A stretch of DNA of 64,000 nucleotides from the NCBI GenBank assembly GCA_021777765.1, contig JAJYDF010000006.1, forward strand, positions 1 through 64,000, written 5' to 3'. The notes below the pieces were generated by a model. It saw only the letters and a program-made list of their open reading frames with translations, was not told the origin of the DNA and searched no databases. The DNA comes from Pseudomonadota bacterium. GTDB lineage: Bacteria > Pseudomonadota > Gammaproteobacteria > DASZBR01. How positions within the stretch are numbered: the stretch's first letter is position 1; each line of letters opens with the position of its first letter. Shown here in pieces: positions 1 through 8,538 of the stretch. The position numbers and the translations under genes are program-made.

Positions 1-360
1 GAAGAAATTGATGGACCAGTATTGGAAACATTATTTATAGCGCATTTACGTGCATTTAATGATTATTATCGTTTGGGATATCAATTTTTTTATTGGCGCA
101 CAAGTAATGATGTGGAGGTTGATTTTTTTGCATATGGTGAACGAGGATTAATAGCATTTGAAATAAAACGAAAGCGTTCAATTAGTTCATCTGATTTAAG
201 AGGTTTGAAAGCATTTAAAAGTGATTATGATGTTGCTAAATTATATTTAATTTATGGTGGAGATCATGAAGAATACCATGGTGATATTACAGCAATACCT
301 TTTGAAAAAGCATTATTTAGATTATTAGAGATTTTAACGATTAATAAAAATAATAAATAA
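1..360 (+). CDS. ATPase with DUF4143 C-terminal domain (3' end only)
   Basis: The reading frame is open from the first base, so only the last 119 residues are present and the start lies outside the window. The fragment has the pattern YWRTSNDVEVDFF, then an FEIKRK strand and a DLRGLKAF helix. This is typical of the DUF4143 domain at the C-terminus of AAA+ ATPases (the 'ATP-binding protein, DUF4143' family), where the D...E-x-K residues resemble a PD-(D/E)XK nuclease core. The N-terminal ATPase part cannot be checked. The cellular role of these proteins is poorly defined and they are often horizontally acquired. The domain call is fairly secure; function is not assigned. Confidence 0.75.
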   Translation, partial: EEIDGPVLETLFIAHLRAFNDYYRLGYQFFYWRTSNDVEVDFFAYGERGLIAFEIKRKRSISSSDLRGLKAFKSDYDVAKLYLIYGGDHEEYHGDITAIPFEKALFRLLEILTINKNNK

Positions 361-484
361 GATTGATGTTAGATCCTTCTCAAGAAAACCATATCAGTTA
401 AGTCAACAGCATTTATCGCTAGCTAAACCTCATTAAGTCTTTTAAAATATGCCGTTTATTATTACAACAATCTAGGTGAACCTC

Positions 485-2653
485 ATGGATGTTTCTGAAT
501 TACTCGATCCTTTAAATGATGCACAACGTGAAGCAGTAGGCGCGCCGTTAGGTCATTTATTAGTATTAGCTGGTGCTGGCAGTGGTAAAACACGGGTATT
601 AGTGCATCGTATTGCATGGATGATGCAAGTTGAAAATCAATCGCCATTTAGTATTTTTGCGGTGACATTTACCAATAAAGCAGCTAATGAAATGCGTGGC
701 CGTATTGAAAGTTTAATTGGATCAAGCACGCACGGTATGTGGGTGGGAACATTTCATGGTTTGGCGCATCGGTTATTACGTACACATTGGCAAGAAGCGA
801 ATTTGCCAGAGAATTTTCAAATATTAGATGCTGATGATCAATTGCGACAAATTCGCCGGATATTAACAGCATTTAATTTAGATGAAACACAATGGGCGCC
901 AAAACAAATTCAATGGTTTATTAATCAAAATAAAGATGCGGGTATTCGTCCCAAAAATGTAGATCATCACAATGATATGCATACCAAAACATTAATTCGC
1001 ATTTATCAACAATATGAAGAAAATTGTCAGCGTAGTGGCTTAATTGATTTTGCGGAAATTTTATTACGTGCTTATGAATTATGGTTAAATAATCCTGCAT
1101 TATTATCACATTATCAACAACGTTTTCGTCATGTATTAGTGGATGAATTTCAAGATACTAATGCCATTCAATATGCATGGATTCGATTATTAGTAGGAGA
1201 TATTGGCAGCTTAATGGTAGTCGGTGATGATGATCAATCTATTTATGGCTGGCGTGGTGCGAAAATCGAAAATATTCAGCGGTTAAATAAAGATTTTAAT
1301 TATTTACACACAGTGCGTTTAGAACAAAATTATCGTTCAACAGGCACAATATTAGCAGCCGCAAATGCATTAATTAATAATAATGAAGGGCGCTTAGGTA
1401 AAAATTTATGGACACAAGATGGTGATGGTGAATTAATTTCTTTGTATTCAGGATTTAATGATTTAGATGAAGCACGATTTATTACTGATAAAATTACACA
1501 ATGGATTCAGCAAGGCAATTCCCGTAAACACATTGCTATATTATATCGTTCCAACGCGCAATCACGTGTTTTAGAAGAAAGTTTAATTCAATCAGGCATT
1601 CCTTATCGCATTTATGGTGGTTTACGTTTTTTTGAACGCGCTGAAATTAAAGATGCATTAGGTTATTTACGATTAGTTGCTAATCATGATGATGACGCCG
1701 CATTTGAAAGAGTGGTAAATACACCGCCACGTGGTTTGGGGGATCAAACATTATCAACTATTCGCGATTTTGCGCGTGCTAATAATATGACTTTATGGCG
1801 TGCAACACAGGAATTAATGACACAACGTGAATTAACTTCCCGCGCTATTAATTCACTCGCAACATTTACTGATTTAATTGCGGATTTATCACGTGATTGT
1901 GAATTATTAGCCTTAGGTGAAATTACTGTTAAAGTTTTATATGGCAGCGGTTTATTTGAACATTATCAAAAAGAAAAAGGTGAAAAAGGCCAAGCTCGTG
2001 TTGAAAACTTAGAAGAATTAATTAATGCGGCTAAACAATTTCAAGATGATGGTGAAACCGATTTATCACCACTGGCTGCATTTTTGTCACACGCTGCATT
2101 AGAGTCAGGTGAAACTCAAGGTGATGCGCATGAAGATTGTGTGCAATTAATGACATTACATTCTGCAAAAGGATTAGAATTTCATTTAGTATTTTTATGT
2201 GGTATGGAAGAGGGATTATTTCCGCATCATATGTCAGTAGAAGATCCCTTAAGATTAGAAGAAGAACGCCGTTTATGTTATGTGGGTATGACGCGCGCGA
2301 TGCGTAAATTATATATTACTTACGCCGAACGCAGACGTTTACATGGCACTGAAACCTATCACAGACCATCACGATTTATTGGCGAAATTCCTGAAAAATT
2401 AATGCAAGATGTGCGTATTAGAACACAAGTTTCCCGTCCTATTTCTGTGAGTCGCCCATTATCTTCTTTTGTTGATATACCAACTAATGATTGCGGATTA
2501 AAATTAGGACAGCGTGTTATGCATCCTAAGTTTGGTGAAGGTGTGGTATTAAGTTTTGAAGGCCGCGGTGATAGTTCACGTGTGCAAGTTAAATTTGCAG
2601 AATCAGGTGCGAAATGGTTAATCGCAGCGTTTGCTAAATTGCAGCCAGTATAA
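485..2653 (+). CDS. uvrD: DNA helicase II UvrD
   Basis: A 722-residue superfamily 1 helicase, close in length to E. coli UvrD (720) and matching it along its whole length. It unwinds DNA 3'-5' in nucleotide excision repair and mismatch repair. Visible motifs are Walker A GAGSGKT (residues 30-36), TFTNKAA, motif II VDEFQDT, GDDDQSIYGWRG, LEQNYRST, and the C-terminal LMTLHSAKGLEF and VGMTRA motifs. The C-terminal Tudor-like tail (KLGQRVMHPKFGEG) is also kept. An in-frame GTG at 476 is possible, but the ATG at 485 gives the family N-terminus MDVSELLD and has AGGTG about seven bases upstream. No LexA-type SOS box was seen upstream. Confidence 0.97.
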   Translation: MDVSELLDPLNDAQREAVGAPLGHLLVLAGAGSGKTRVLVHRIAWMMQVENQSPFSIFAVTFTNKAANEMRGRIESLIGSSTHGMWVGTFHGLAHRLLRTHWQEANLPENFQILDADDQLRQIRRILTAFNLDETQWAPKQIQWFINQNKDAGIRPKNVDHHNDMHTKTLIRIYQQYEENCQRSGLIDFAEILLRAYELWLNNPALLSHYQQRFRHVLVDEFQDTNAIQYAWIRLLVGDIGSLMVVGDDDQSIYGWRGAKIENIQRLNKDFNYLHTVRLEQNYRSTGTILAAANALINNNEGRLGKNLWTQDGDGELISLYSGFNDLDEARFITDKITQWIQQGNSRKHIAILYRSNAQSRVLEESLIQSGIPYRIYGGLRFFERAEIKDALGYLRLVANHDDDAAFERVVNTPPRGLGDQTLSTIRDFARANNMTLWRATQELMTQRELTSRAINSLATFTDLIADLSRDCELLALGEITVKVLYGSGLFEHYQKEKGEKGQARVENLEELINAAKQFQDDGETDLSPLAAFLSHAALESGETQGDAHEDCVQLMTLHSAKGLEFHLVFLCGMEEGLFPHHMSVEDPLRLEEERRLCYVGMTRAMRKLYITYAERRRLHGTETYHRPSRFIGEIPEKLMQDVRIRTQVSRPISVSRPLSSFVDIPTNDCGLKLGQRVMHPKFGEGVVLSFEGRGDSSRVQVKFAESGAKWLIAAFAKLQPV

Positions 2654-2713
2654 GATATTACTCAGAATTGCTGATTTAAATGAGTTCAGGGCACGCTGAT
2701 CTTAATATCAATT

Positions 2714-2912
2714 GTAGCCTGGGTGAAGCCAATTGAAAATTATAATTTATATAGAATAACTTTAATTATCCACAATTATTATATAATACTAAGGGCGTAA
2801 CCCGGGATCAAAATTGATTTCCCGGATTTCAGCAGTGCAAGAAATTATTAAAATGCATATATCATTTCTTAATATTTAAATAATTTTTTCGCTTGCTTCC
2901 ATCCAGACTACA
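2714..2912. repeat. Palindromic dispersed repeat, AGCCTGGGTG family, degenerate copy
   Basis: This fills much of the 482-base gap between uvrD and the next gene; no gene is seen in that gap. The left end reads GTAGCCTGGGTGAAGC (2714-2729). The centre has a GGCGTAACCCGGGA...TTTCCCGGATTTC palindrome (about 2794-2831). The right end, GCTTCCATCCAGACTAC (2895-2911), is a degraded inverse of the left end. The order and size match the better-preserved copy at 32623-32817. Confidence 0.7.
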
Positions 2913-3135
2913 TATGAATTTAAGATTCGTTTGCTCTGAATTAGTTGTTCCTAAAAGACTCGTTAAGAATACCTTAATCTTCAGCTGTTAAAATACTTCG
3001 GATATTTTGAATGATAATTGGCATATAGTTGCGGTTTTTATTTTAATCGACCTGTAATTTCTCTTAATGTTCAAAGATATTTTTTCTGGCTAATTCCATT
3101 GGTTTTAAAATACTAACCAAGATTATGAGGTTTTT

Positions 3136-3777
3136 ATGCATTATTTTGACTCATCTCCATTAAAAGAAGGCGCGGTAGCGACCACCACAGCTATAGGGAG
3201 ATATATTCGTAGAGTGATCTTTTCATCACCGGTAAGAATTGAAGAGCAAACACAAACACCACCTGATTCTCCGGCAACCGCCGCCTTGTCTTCACGTTCA
3301 ATTCCAGTACCAGCAGCTTCACCATCTTCTCCAACCATACAGTCCAGTTCTTCAAACGCTAAAGTGTTAGCAACGTTACCAGTTATTGAAACAACGCCTA
3401 TCGAGGAAACTGCGCAATTGATGCAAAATCAGTTAAATGTTTTACATAAACTTAAAAATTTATATATTGAATGTAACGATCTCGAGTTAAGTCAAAAATA
3501 CAAAGAAGATATATTTAATTTTATTAGAGAATATTTTCATGATTTCCTGATGTTGCCTTATCATGATAGAAGTACACGAAAGAAAGATCATCTGATGTTG
3601 CTTGAATTAAATAATATTATTGATGAAGTCGATCGAAAAATGTTGTCATTAATGGATAGTCAAAAATCTGCTTTATTACCGCCTGAAAATAATTCAAATA
3701 ATGAAAGCCAAAAGGTTGTTGAGCCTATTCAGATTGTCGATTCAGCGCAACCGATCCGTAATGTTTTAAAATTATAA
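3136..3777 (+). CDS. Hypothetical protein with disordered N-terminal half
   Basis: A 213-residue protein with no recognised family. Residues about 30-75 are rich in Pro, Ser, Thr and Ala and look disordered. Residues about 95-180 look like two or three amphipathic helices. The C-terminus is Asn/Gln/Val-rich. There is no signal peptide or membrane segment. The ATG at 3136 has a TGAGG ribosome-binding site. It is the first of a plus-strand run of unrecognised helical proteins reaching 11982, and the next gene begins only about 10 bases after its stop, so they are probably co-transcribed. A secreted effector or accessory protein is possible from the context, but nothing in the sequence proves it. 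Confidence 0.7.
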   Translation: MHYFDSSPLKEGAVATTTAIGRYIRRVIFSSPVRIEEQTQTPPDSPATAALSSRSIPVPAASPSSPTIQSSSSNAKVLATLPVIETTPIEETAQLMQNQLNVLHKLKNLYIECNDLELSQKYKEDIFNFIREYFHDFLMLPYHDRSTRKKDHLMLLELNNIIDEVDRKMLSLMDSQKSALLPPENNSNNESQKVVEPIQIVDSAQPIRNVLKL

Positions 3778-3786
3778 TTAAATTTG

Positions 3787-4221
3787 ATGGAAGATTCAAC
3801 AGATAGTTTAACATTACAAGAGATGCAAACCATTTTATATCAATTTTTAATTCATTATTATCCGCGTAATATGGCAGATAGTGTTAATTCAGTTTCTAAA
3901 AAATTGATACAAGAATATGTAAGATATATTATTGAGAATAATCCTGACGATCTAAATGGACAAAAAATATTATTGAATTTTTATCCTGGTCATATTGGTG
4001 AGTCAATATTACATGACATCAATGAATCGCGATTAATACAAATTGTGCGAGATGATATAGCTTGGGTGAAAACCAATAAACCTAAAAATATACATTCGCA
4101 AACGTCTTCTACTACTTTGAGTGCTTATGATGAAGCAGAGGTTAATTATATTTTATTAGCGAAAGAATATATCAAATTACATCAAAATCAAAAAGATGGG
4201 TCGCTCAATTTTATCTTTTAG
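3787..4221 (+). CDS. Helical protein, N-terminal fragment of a probably frameshifted gene
   Basis: A 144-codon frame starting at the ATG at 3787 (a TTG just before it is also in frame). The protein is hydrophilic and helical with no recognised domain. The last six residues after KDG look unnatural. If one base is restored in the GGG run at 4198-4200, translation continues as VAQFYLLGKYLHFAVVKQQ directly into the frame annotated at 4242. That gives one protein of about 377 residues with TPR-like helices. The two frames therefore probably represent a single gene broken by a one-base deletion, a sequencing error or a -1 frameshift. Confidence 0.6.
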   Translation: MEDSTDSLTLQEMQTILYQFLIHYYPRNMADSVNSVSKKLIQEYVRYIIENNPDDLNGQKILLNFYPGHIGESILHDINESRLIQIVRDDIAWVKTNKPKNIHSQTSSTTLSAYDEAEVNYILLAKEYIKLHQNQKDGSLNFIF

Positions 4222-4241
4222 GGAAATATTTACATTTTGCA

Positions 4242-4919
4242 GTGGTAAAACAACAGAGTGAAGAGGCGCTTAATCTACTTGAATCATATTGTAGATTGGA
4301 TCAAAGCAAATGTCTTTTCTATTGGTTTGGAATTTCCCTACTTATTGCACATCGTTATTTAATGGGTGTTGAGTGCTTAAATGAGCTACCTGTTAATCAT
4401 AAATATTATCAGACAGCTATGATAGAATGTGCGAATGTGTATTTGCTGGGCAAAATGAATGCGGACATTGCACGGCTTTATTTTGAAAAAGGTGGCGTTG
4501 AGCTAGATAAAACTTATTTGACCGCCATGTTGCCAACTTCAGAGGATGATAGTTTTGATTCTCAAGAATTAGATTCTGATGATTCATCATCGATGGTGAA
4601 ATTTAATACAAAAGGACCAAAAATAGAAGTTGAGGAATTTGAAAGAGTTTATAATCATTATTTACGATCATATCAAAAGCAGAGCATGCATTCGGCAGAT
4701 GAGTTAAGCATTGCTACCGAAATATTTGATAGAGTGAAATCACCTATTTTTTCAGCAGAAGGCAAATTCAGGGAATTACAAAAATTTGTTCAAGCCCCTG
4801 CTAATTTTAATCATGCTTTCCGTGCCAAACTTGTGAAACATTATGGAGGCGAATTCTTTAATCCTAAAGACGAACAGAATGAACGTAATGATTTCAGCCC
4901 ACCTAAAAATAAGAGATGA
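4242..4919 (+). CDS. TPR-like helical protein, C-terminal part of a probably frameshifted gene
   Basis: A 225-codon frame opening at GTG 4242 without a convincing ribosome-binding site. The same frame stays open upstream to about 4179, overlapping the end of the preceding frame, which supports the frameshift reading. The sequence holds TPR-like helix pairs (QQSEEALNLLESY, then CLFYWFGISLLIAHRYLMG), an acidic Ser/Asp stretch near residues 85-115, and a C-terminal tail with DEQNERND followed by PPKNKR. That acidic-then-basic tail recurs in other large proteins here. Function is unknown. A terminator-like hairpin follows at 4991. Confidence 0.6.
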   Translation: MVKQQSEEALNLLESYCRLDQSKCLFYWFGISLLIAHRYLMGVECLNELPVNHKYYQTAMIECANVYLLGKMNADIARLYFEKGGVELDKTYLTAMLPTSEDDSFDSQELDSDDSSSMVKFNTKGPKIEVEEFERVYNHYLRSYQKQSMHSADELSIATEIFDRVKSPIFSAEGKFRELQKFVQAPANFNHAFRAKLVKHYGGEFFNPKDEQNERNDFSPPKNKR

Positions 4920-4990
4920 TTTCTGATGATGAATTTTTTTACAATCGAATAAGCTAATTTTCATTGGTTTAATTCTATAAAAAAACAGCA

Positions 4991-5028
4991 TATGCCAGCA
5001 ATATTTGATATTGCTGACATATTTTTTT
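4991..5028 (+). terminator. Rho-independent terminator after the helical-protein gene
   Basis: Inverted repeat TATGCCAGCAATA / TATTGCTGACATA (13-base stem, one C-A mismatch, 5-base loop) followed by seven Ts. It lies 70 bases after the stop at 4919 on the plus strand. Confidence 0.75.
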
Positions 5029-5115
5029 GGGGTAATCAATTAGCCCAGCACATGCCGTGTTTAAGTAATAGTGTTTGGGATTAAATTTAACCAATATCAA
5101 ATCGAGGTAAATATT

Positions 5116-7947
5116 ATGTTTAATAAACTCATTACACTGATAGAATCTAAAAATATCAATTTATTAATAGAATTTTGTAAAAATACAAAATTAAGCACAT
5201 CATTTTTAGTTCAAAGCGAATGTGCTTTAGAATTTTTTCACTGTAGCGACCAAGAGCAACATAAAGATTTAATTGGGCAATACATCAATTTAGCAAGGGT
5301 ATTAGGTCAATTGAATAACAATGAAGTGCAAGAGATCGTTGGTATGTATCTTGGTCAGCATAAAGTTGTCTCTGACCTCTTGATGAAGACCTTGGCCAAA
5401 TATCATTCTGTGGAGATTCTTTTAAGCTTTATTAAATTGGCAAAAGAAAAAAATAATCCTCATTTTTTAACTGATATGGTTGCTCATTTAATTAATTTGG
5501 ATCAAGATGATAAATTGATAGCGCTTTCTAATGCGATTGATATTCCGGCTGAAACATTAATGTTTGTGGTCAGGAAAAGAAAATCTATGCTGTTGCGAGA
5601 GCTGTTAAAAAATCCGCATTTAAGTCAGTACATTAATTGTGTTTATTACATCTATAAAAATTCAAATAGAAGCACATTTTCTGAATTTGATAGCTATAGA
5701 ATTATTGAAGAAAAATCACAAGAATCTTTATTATCGATGTCCTTAAAATTGAATTCACTTGCAATGGTTGAGGCTTTGAAGATAAGTGGTGCATCAGATA
5801 TTGCTGAAGGTAAAGAAAAATCTTATACAGTAAGAAGTAGTACATCACCTATTATTGCGCTTGATGCTGATATCCCAAGTAATGAACCACAATCTGATGC
5901 TGATAGTCCAAAGCCTGTCATTTTTAGTGTAGATGCTATAAAAGTTGCAGCTGAAGATCCAGAAATTAACTATGAAATTATTAAATTATTAACAATAGCA
6001 CCCAATGTTTTACAACGTTTATTATTAATGATGATAGAGTTTCGTAATTTTGAAACGGTTAAGAAATTGTTAGAAGAAAATGACAACAACTATTATAACA
6101 ATCTTGATTTAAGACTAGCATTATTAAATTGTGCAGTTGCTCATTATGACAAAGATTTCATCGATTACTTATTAAAAGATAATCCAAAATTAGGGCCTAT
6201 AGAAGAAAGATGTCAAGCAAATAAACAAGGTGATCCTTTATTAGCTAATGTGTTGAAGTGTAAATTAAATGATGAGCAAAAATATGAACTTGCTATACGG
6301 CTTATCAATCTTGGTGCATTAAGAAATGCTTCTGTTTTTATGAATTCACAAACAGTGCGAATTCCTTTATTACATGTTTATGTAAAATACGGTTCGTGTA
6401 AATTATTGAGTCTTTTCAACCCAAAGGAAACAAACTATCAGGCTGTATGTGATCAAGGTAGAACTGCATTAGATTATGCATTTATGGCATATAGAGCTGA
6501 CATTATTAAACTGATATTGGATCAAGGCATTAAGCCCTCAAAAACAATATATATTAATAGATATTTGACGCATAGAGACGATTATATTAAACAAACCACT
6601 GAAACAGCCTTAATTATTCTCTCATTGCCATATCATATAAATGAATTAACTTTTGTAGAGATCGATGCGGATAACAAGGTTGAGAGGCAATATAATGTTT
6701 CCACTTATATTGAATATCTCCCTCGCAAAGAAGATAGAACATTGAATATTTTCTTACTTCGCGCCTATTTGGAAGCAGGCGCAATACCTGAGGTATCATA
6801 TATATTACACCTAGTAAGGAATCTTGAAGAAAAGAATATTTCTGAAATTTTAGAATATTTACATGTGATTTCTTTATGTGTTGATTTTGGTTTCAAACTC
6901 ACAGAAGAAATTCAACATGAACTCAATAATGCTAAAGATTATATGAAAAGAACCGAACCGACAGCATGTGTATATTTAGAATCATTAATTATTCAAAGTC
7001 AGAAAGCCAAAATTGAAGAAGGCATTCAGTTGGCATTTGAACATTTAAAAACAAATGTAGATGTGCGATCTTATGGCGTTATTTGGCATCGTTTAGGGGT
7101 GTTATCGAAAAAAATGGGAAAGTATGAGGAGTCTTTTCAATACTTACAAAAAGCTCAAAATCAGGCAATTTGTATGGCTCTTAGACTTCCTTACGAGCGC
7201 GGTGTCGAAAGCACTTTTTCAGATAATAATGATATTGTTGAATTATTATGTTCGTGGGACCAATCGCTGGAGCAAAACATGGTGAAAGCTGTTGACAACA
7301 AAGCAACAGATGCTTTAGTCGTACCTGAAAGAATTGAGCAATTATTCAATATAATTGATTCTTTCCCTTGCGAAACTTTGACCCCAAGAAGTCATTTTAA
7401 AATGGCAGAAATTTATACTGTTTTTGAAGGGTTATCATTAAATATACGTTATGATTTACTTAAAAAACATATGCCCTATGCCAGATTGTTTAAAAGAGAA
7501 AATGAGCGAATACAGAATTTTTTAAGCAATTTAAGTAATCAAGAAAATTTATTTAAATACGGCTTAGATACGATTTTAAGCAATCCTGATTTAACAGCTG
7601 AAGTCAAAATAGCAAAGTTACGAGATGTTCTTGATAGAGCATCATTAAAATTAAAAAACATAGGTGTAGAGTTTGTATTGAAACACGAAGCAACTCACAA
7701 CGAAAAATTACATGCCGCGGTAAAAAATATTCGTAAAAATTCTGTTGTCCAGTTAATGCATGATGTCAACGCTTTAGTAATCAGCAACAAAGCTGCAGAC
7801 GCGGTAACAATGCTTGATAAGGCAAAAGGATTACCACTTTACAATATGTTAAAATTCGCCGGCGCACCCAAACCTACAACTAAAGCAATAGCTAAAATTG
7901 ATAAGAAAATTGAGGAAATTAAGAGCAATTTTAAATTGAATAATTAA
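5116..7947 (+). CDS. Large ankyrin/TPR-like repeat protein, candidate effector
   Basis: A 943-residue protein of mostly alpha-helical repeats. One ankyrin-like unit is recognisable near residues 447-475 (GRTALDYAFMAYRADIIKLI). A TPR-like unit lies near 652-690 (WHRLGVLSKKMGKYEESFQYLQKA). An acidic Ser/Pro linker lies near 255-275. No signal peptide, membrane helix or enzyme motif was found. An upstream in-frame GTG (5071) exists, but ATG 5116 has GAGG about eight bases before it and is preferred. Large ankyrin and TPR proteins are common among effectors of intracellular Legionellales, and the icm genes in this window make that plausible. This is inference; no effector family is recognised. 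Confidence 0.75.
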   Translation: MFNKLITLIESKNINLLIEFCKNTKLSTSFLVQSECALEFFHCSDQEQHKDLIGQYINLARVLGQLNNNEVQEIVGMYLGQHKVVSDLLMKTLAKYHSVEILLSFIKLAKEKNNPHFLTDMVAHLINLDQDDKLIALSNAIDIPAETLMFVVRKRKSMLLRELLKNPHLSQYINCVYYIYKNSNRSTFSEFDSYRIIEEKSQESLLSMSLKLNSLAMVEALKISGASDIAEGKEKSYTVRSSTSPIIALDADIPSNEPQSDADSPKPVIFSVDAIKVAAEDPEINYEIIKLLTIAPNVLQRLLLMMIEFRNFETVKKLLEENDNNYYNNLDLRLALLNCAVAHYDKDFIDYLLKDNPKLGPIEERCQANKQGDPLLANVLKCKLNDEQKYELAIRLINLGALRNASVFMNSQTVRIPLLHVYVKYGSCKLLSLFNPKETNYQAVCDQGRTALDYAFMAYRADIIKLILDQGIKPSKTIYINRYLTHRDDYIKQTTETALIILSLPYHINELTFVEIDADNKVERQYNVSTYIEYLPRKEDRTLNIFLLRAYLEAGAIPEVSYILHLVRNLEEKNISEILEYLHVISLCVDFGFKLTEEIQHELNNAKDYMKRTEPTACVYLESLIIQSQKAKIEEGIQLAFEHLKTNVDVRSYGVIWHRLGVLSKKMGKYEESFQYLQKAQNQAICMALRLPYERGVESTFSDNNDIVELLCSWDQSLEQNMVKAVDNKATDALVVPERIEQLFNIIDSFPCETLTPRSHFKMAEIYTVFEGLSLNIRYDLLKKHMPYARLFKRENERIQNFLSNLSNQENLFKYGLDTILSNPDLTAEVKIAKLRDVLDRASLKLKNIGVEFVLKHEATHNEKLHAAVKNIRKNSVVQLMHDVNALVISNKAADAVTMLDKAKGLPLYNMLKFAGAPKPTTKAIAKIDKKIEEIKSNFKLNN

Positions 7948-8059
7948 CTATTACATAGTTCTGTACTATTTTGTTTTATTAATTTTTAAACTGACAAAAT
8001 CAATGAAATGCTATAGTACAGAGGTTTTGTATTTCATTTTTAAAGGAGAGAGAAATCAA

Positions 8060-8437
8060 ATGAAGACACATAGCCCATTATTTGCCATGTTAGCCAAATC
8101 AGCAAAACAACAGGTTGGTGAGATCAATGTTCATCAAGCGAAAGCCCAATTATCTGAATCGGCTAAACCTGTACTAGTCGATGTGAGAGAAGAAAGTGAA
8201 TGGAATAAAGGCCATTTACCAGGTGCTATTCATTTAAGCAAAGGTATTATCGAACGTGATATCGAAAAAATAATTCCTGATTTAAACGCATCGGTTATTC
8301 TCTATTGTGGCGGTGGTTATCGTTCTGCGCTCGCGGCAAAAAATCTACAAGAAATGGGCTATAAAAATATTATTTCAATGGATGGTGGTTTTAGAGGATG
8401 GTGTGAAGCTGGGTATCCTGTTGTGCATGAAGAATAA
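8060..8437 (+). CDS. Rhodanese-like domain protein
   Basis: A 125-residue single-domain rhodanese (sulfurtransferase fold), probably cytoplasmic. It shows the family pattern VLVDVREESEWNKGHLPGAIHL (residues about 38-59, CH2A-like) and the active-site loop C83-GGGYR, where Cys83 would carry the persulfide. The frame extends upstream to 8003, but ATG 8060 has an excellent AAAGGAGAG ribosome-binding site nine bases upstream and gives the expected N-terminus. The physiological sulfur acceptor cannot be read from the sequence. It stands alone as an ordinary small enzyme among unrecognised helical proteins. An inverted repeat (CTGTACTAT/ATAGTACAG at 7961-7969 and 8013-8021) precedes it. Confidence 0.92.
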   Translation: MKTHSPLFAMLAKSAKQQVGEINVHQAKAQLSESAKPVLVDVREESEWNKGHLPGAIHLSKGIIERDIEKIIPDLNASVILYCGGGYRSALAAKNLQEMGYKNIISMDGGFRGWCEAGYPVVHEE

Positions 8438-8538
8438 TTGAAAATACATTATTTCAAGATAAAACGGATGTTCTCTATGGAAGGAGAAGATTGAAATTAA
8501 TTGGTAAACCATGAACATCTTATAGAGAGATAATAAGT

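Noticed and set aside
7961..8021. CTGTACTAT ... ATAGTACAG inverted repeat upstream of the rhodanese gene as an operator or terminator
   Set aside because: The arms are 43 bases apart, there is no T-run and no known regulator motif; kept only as a note on the rhodanese gene.
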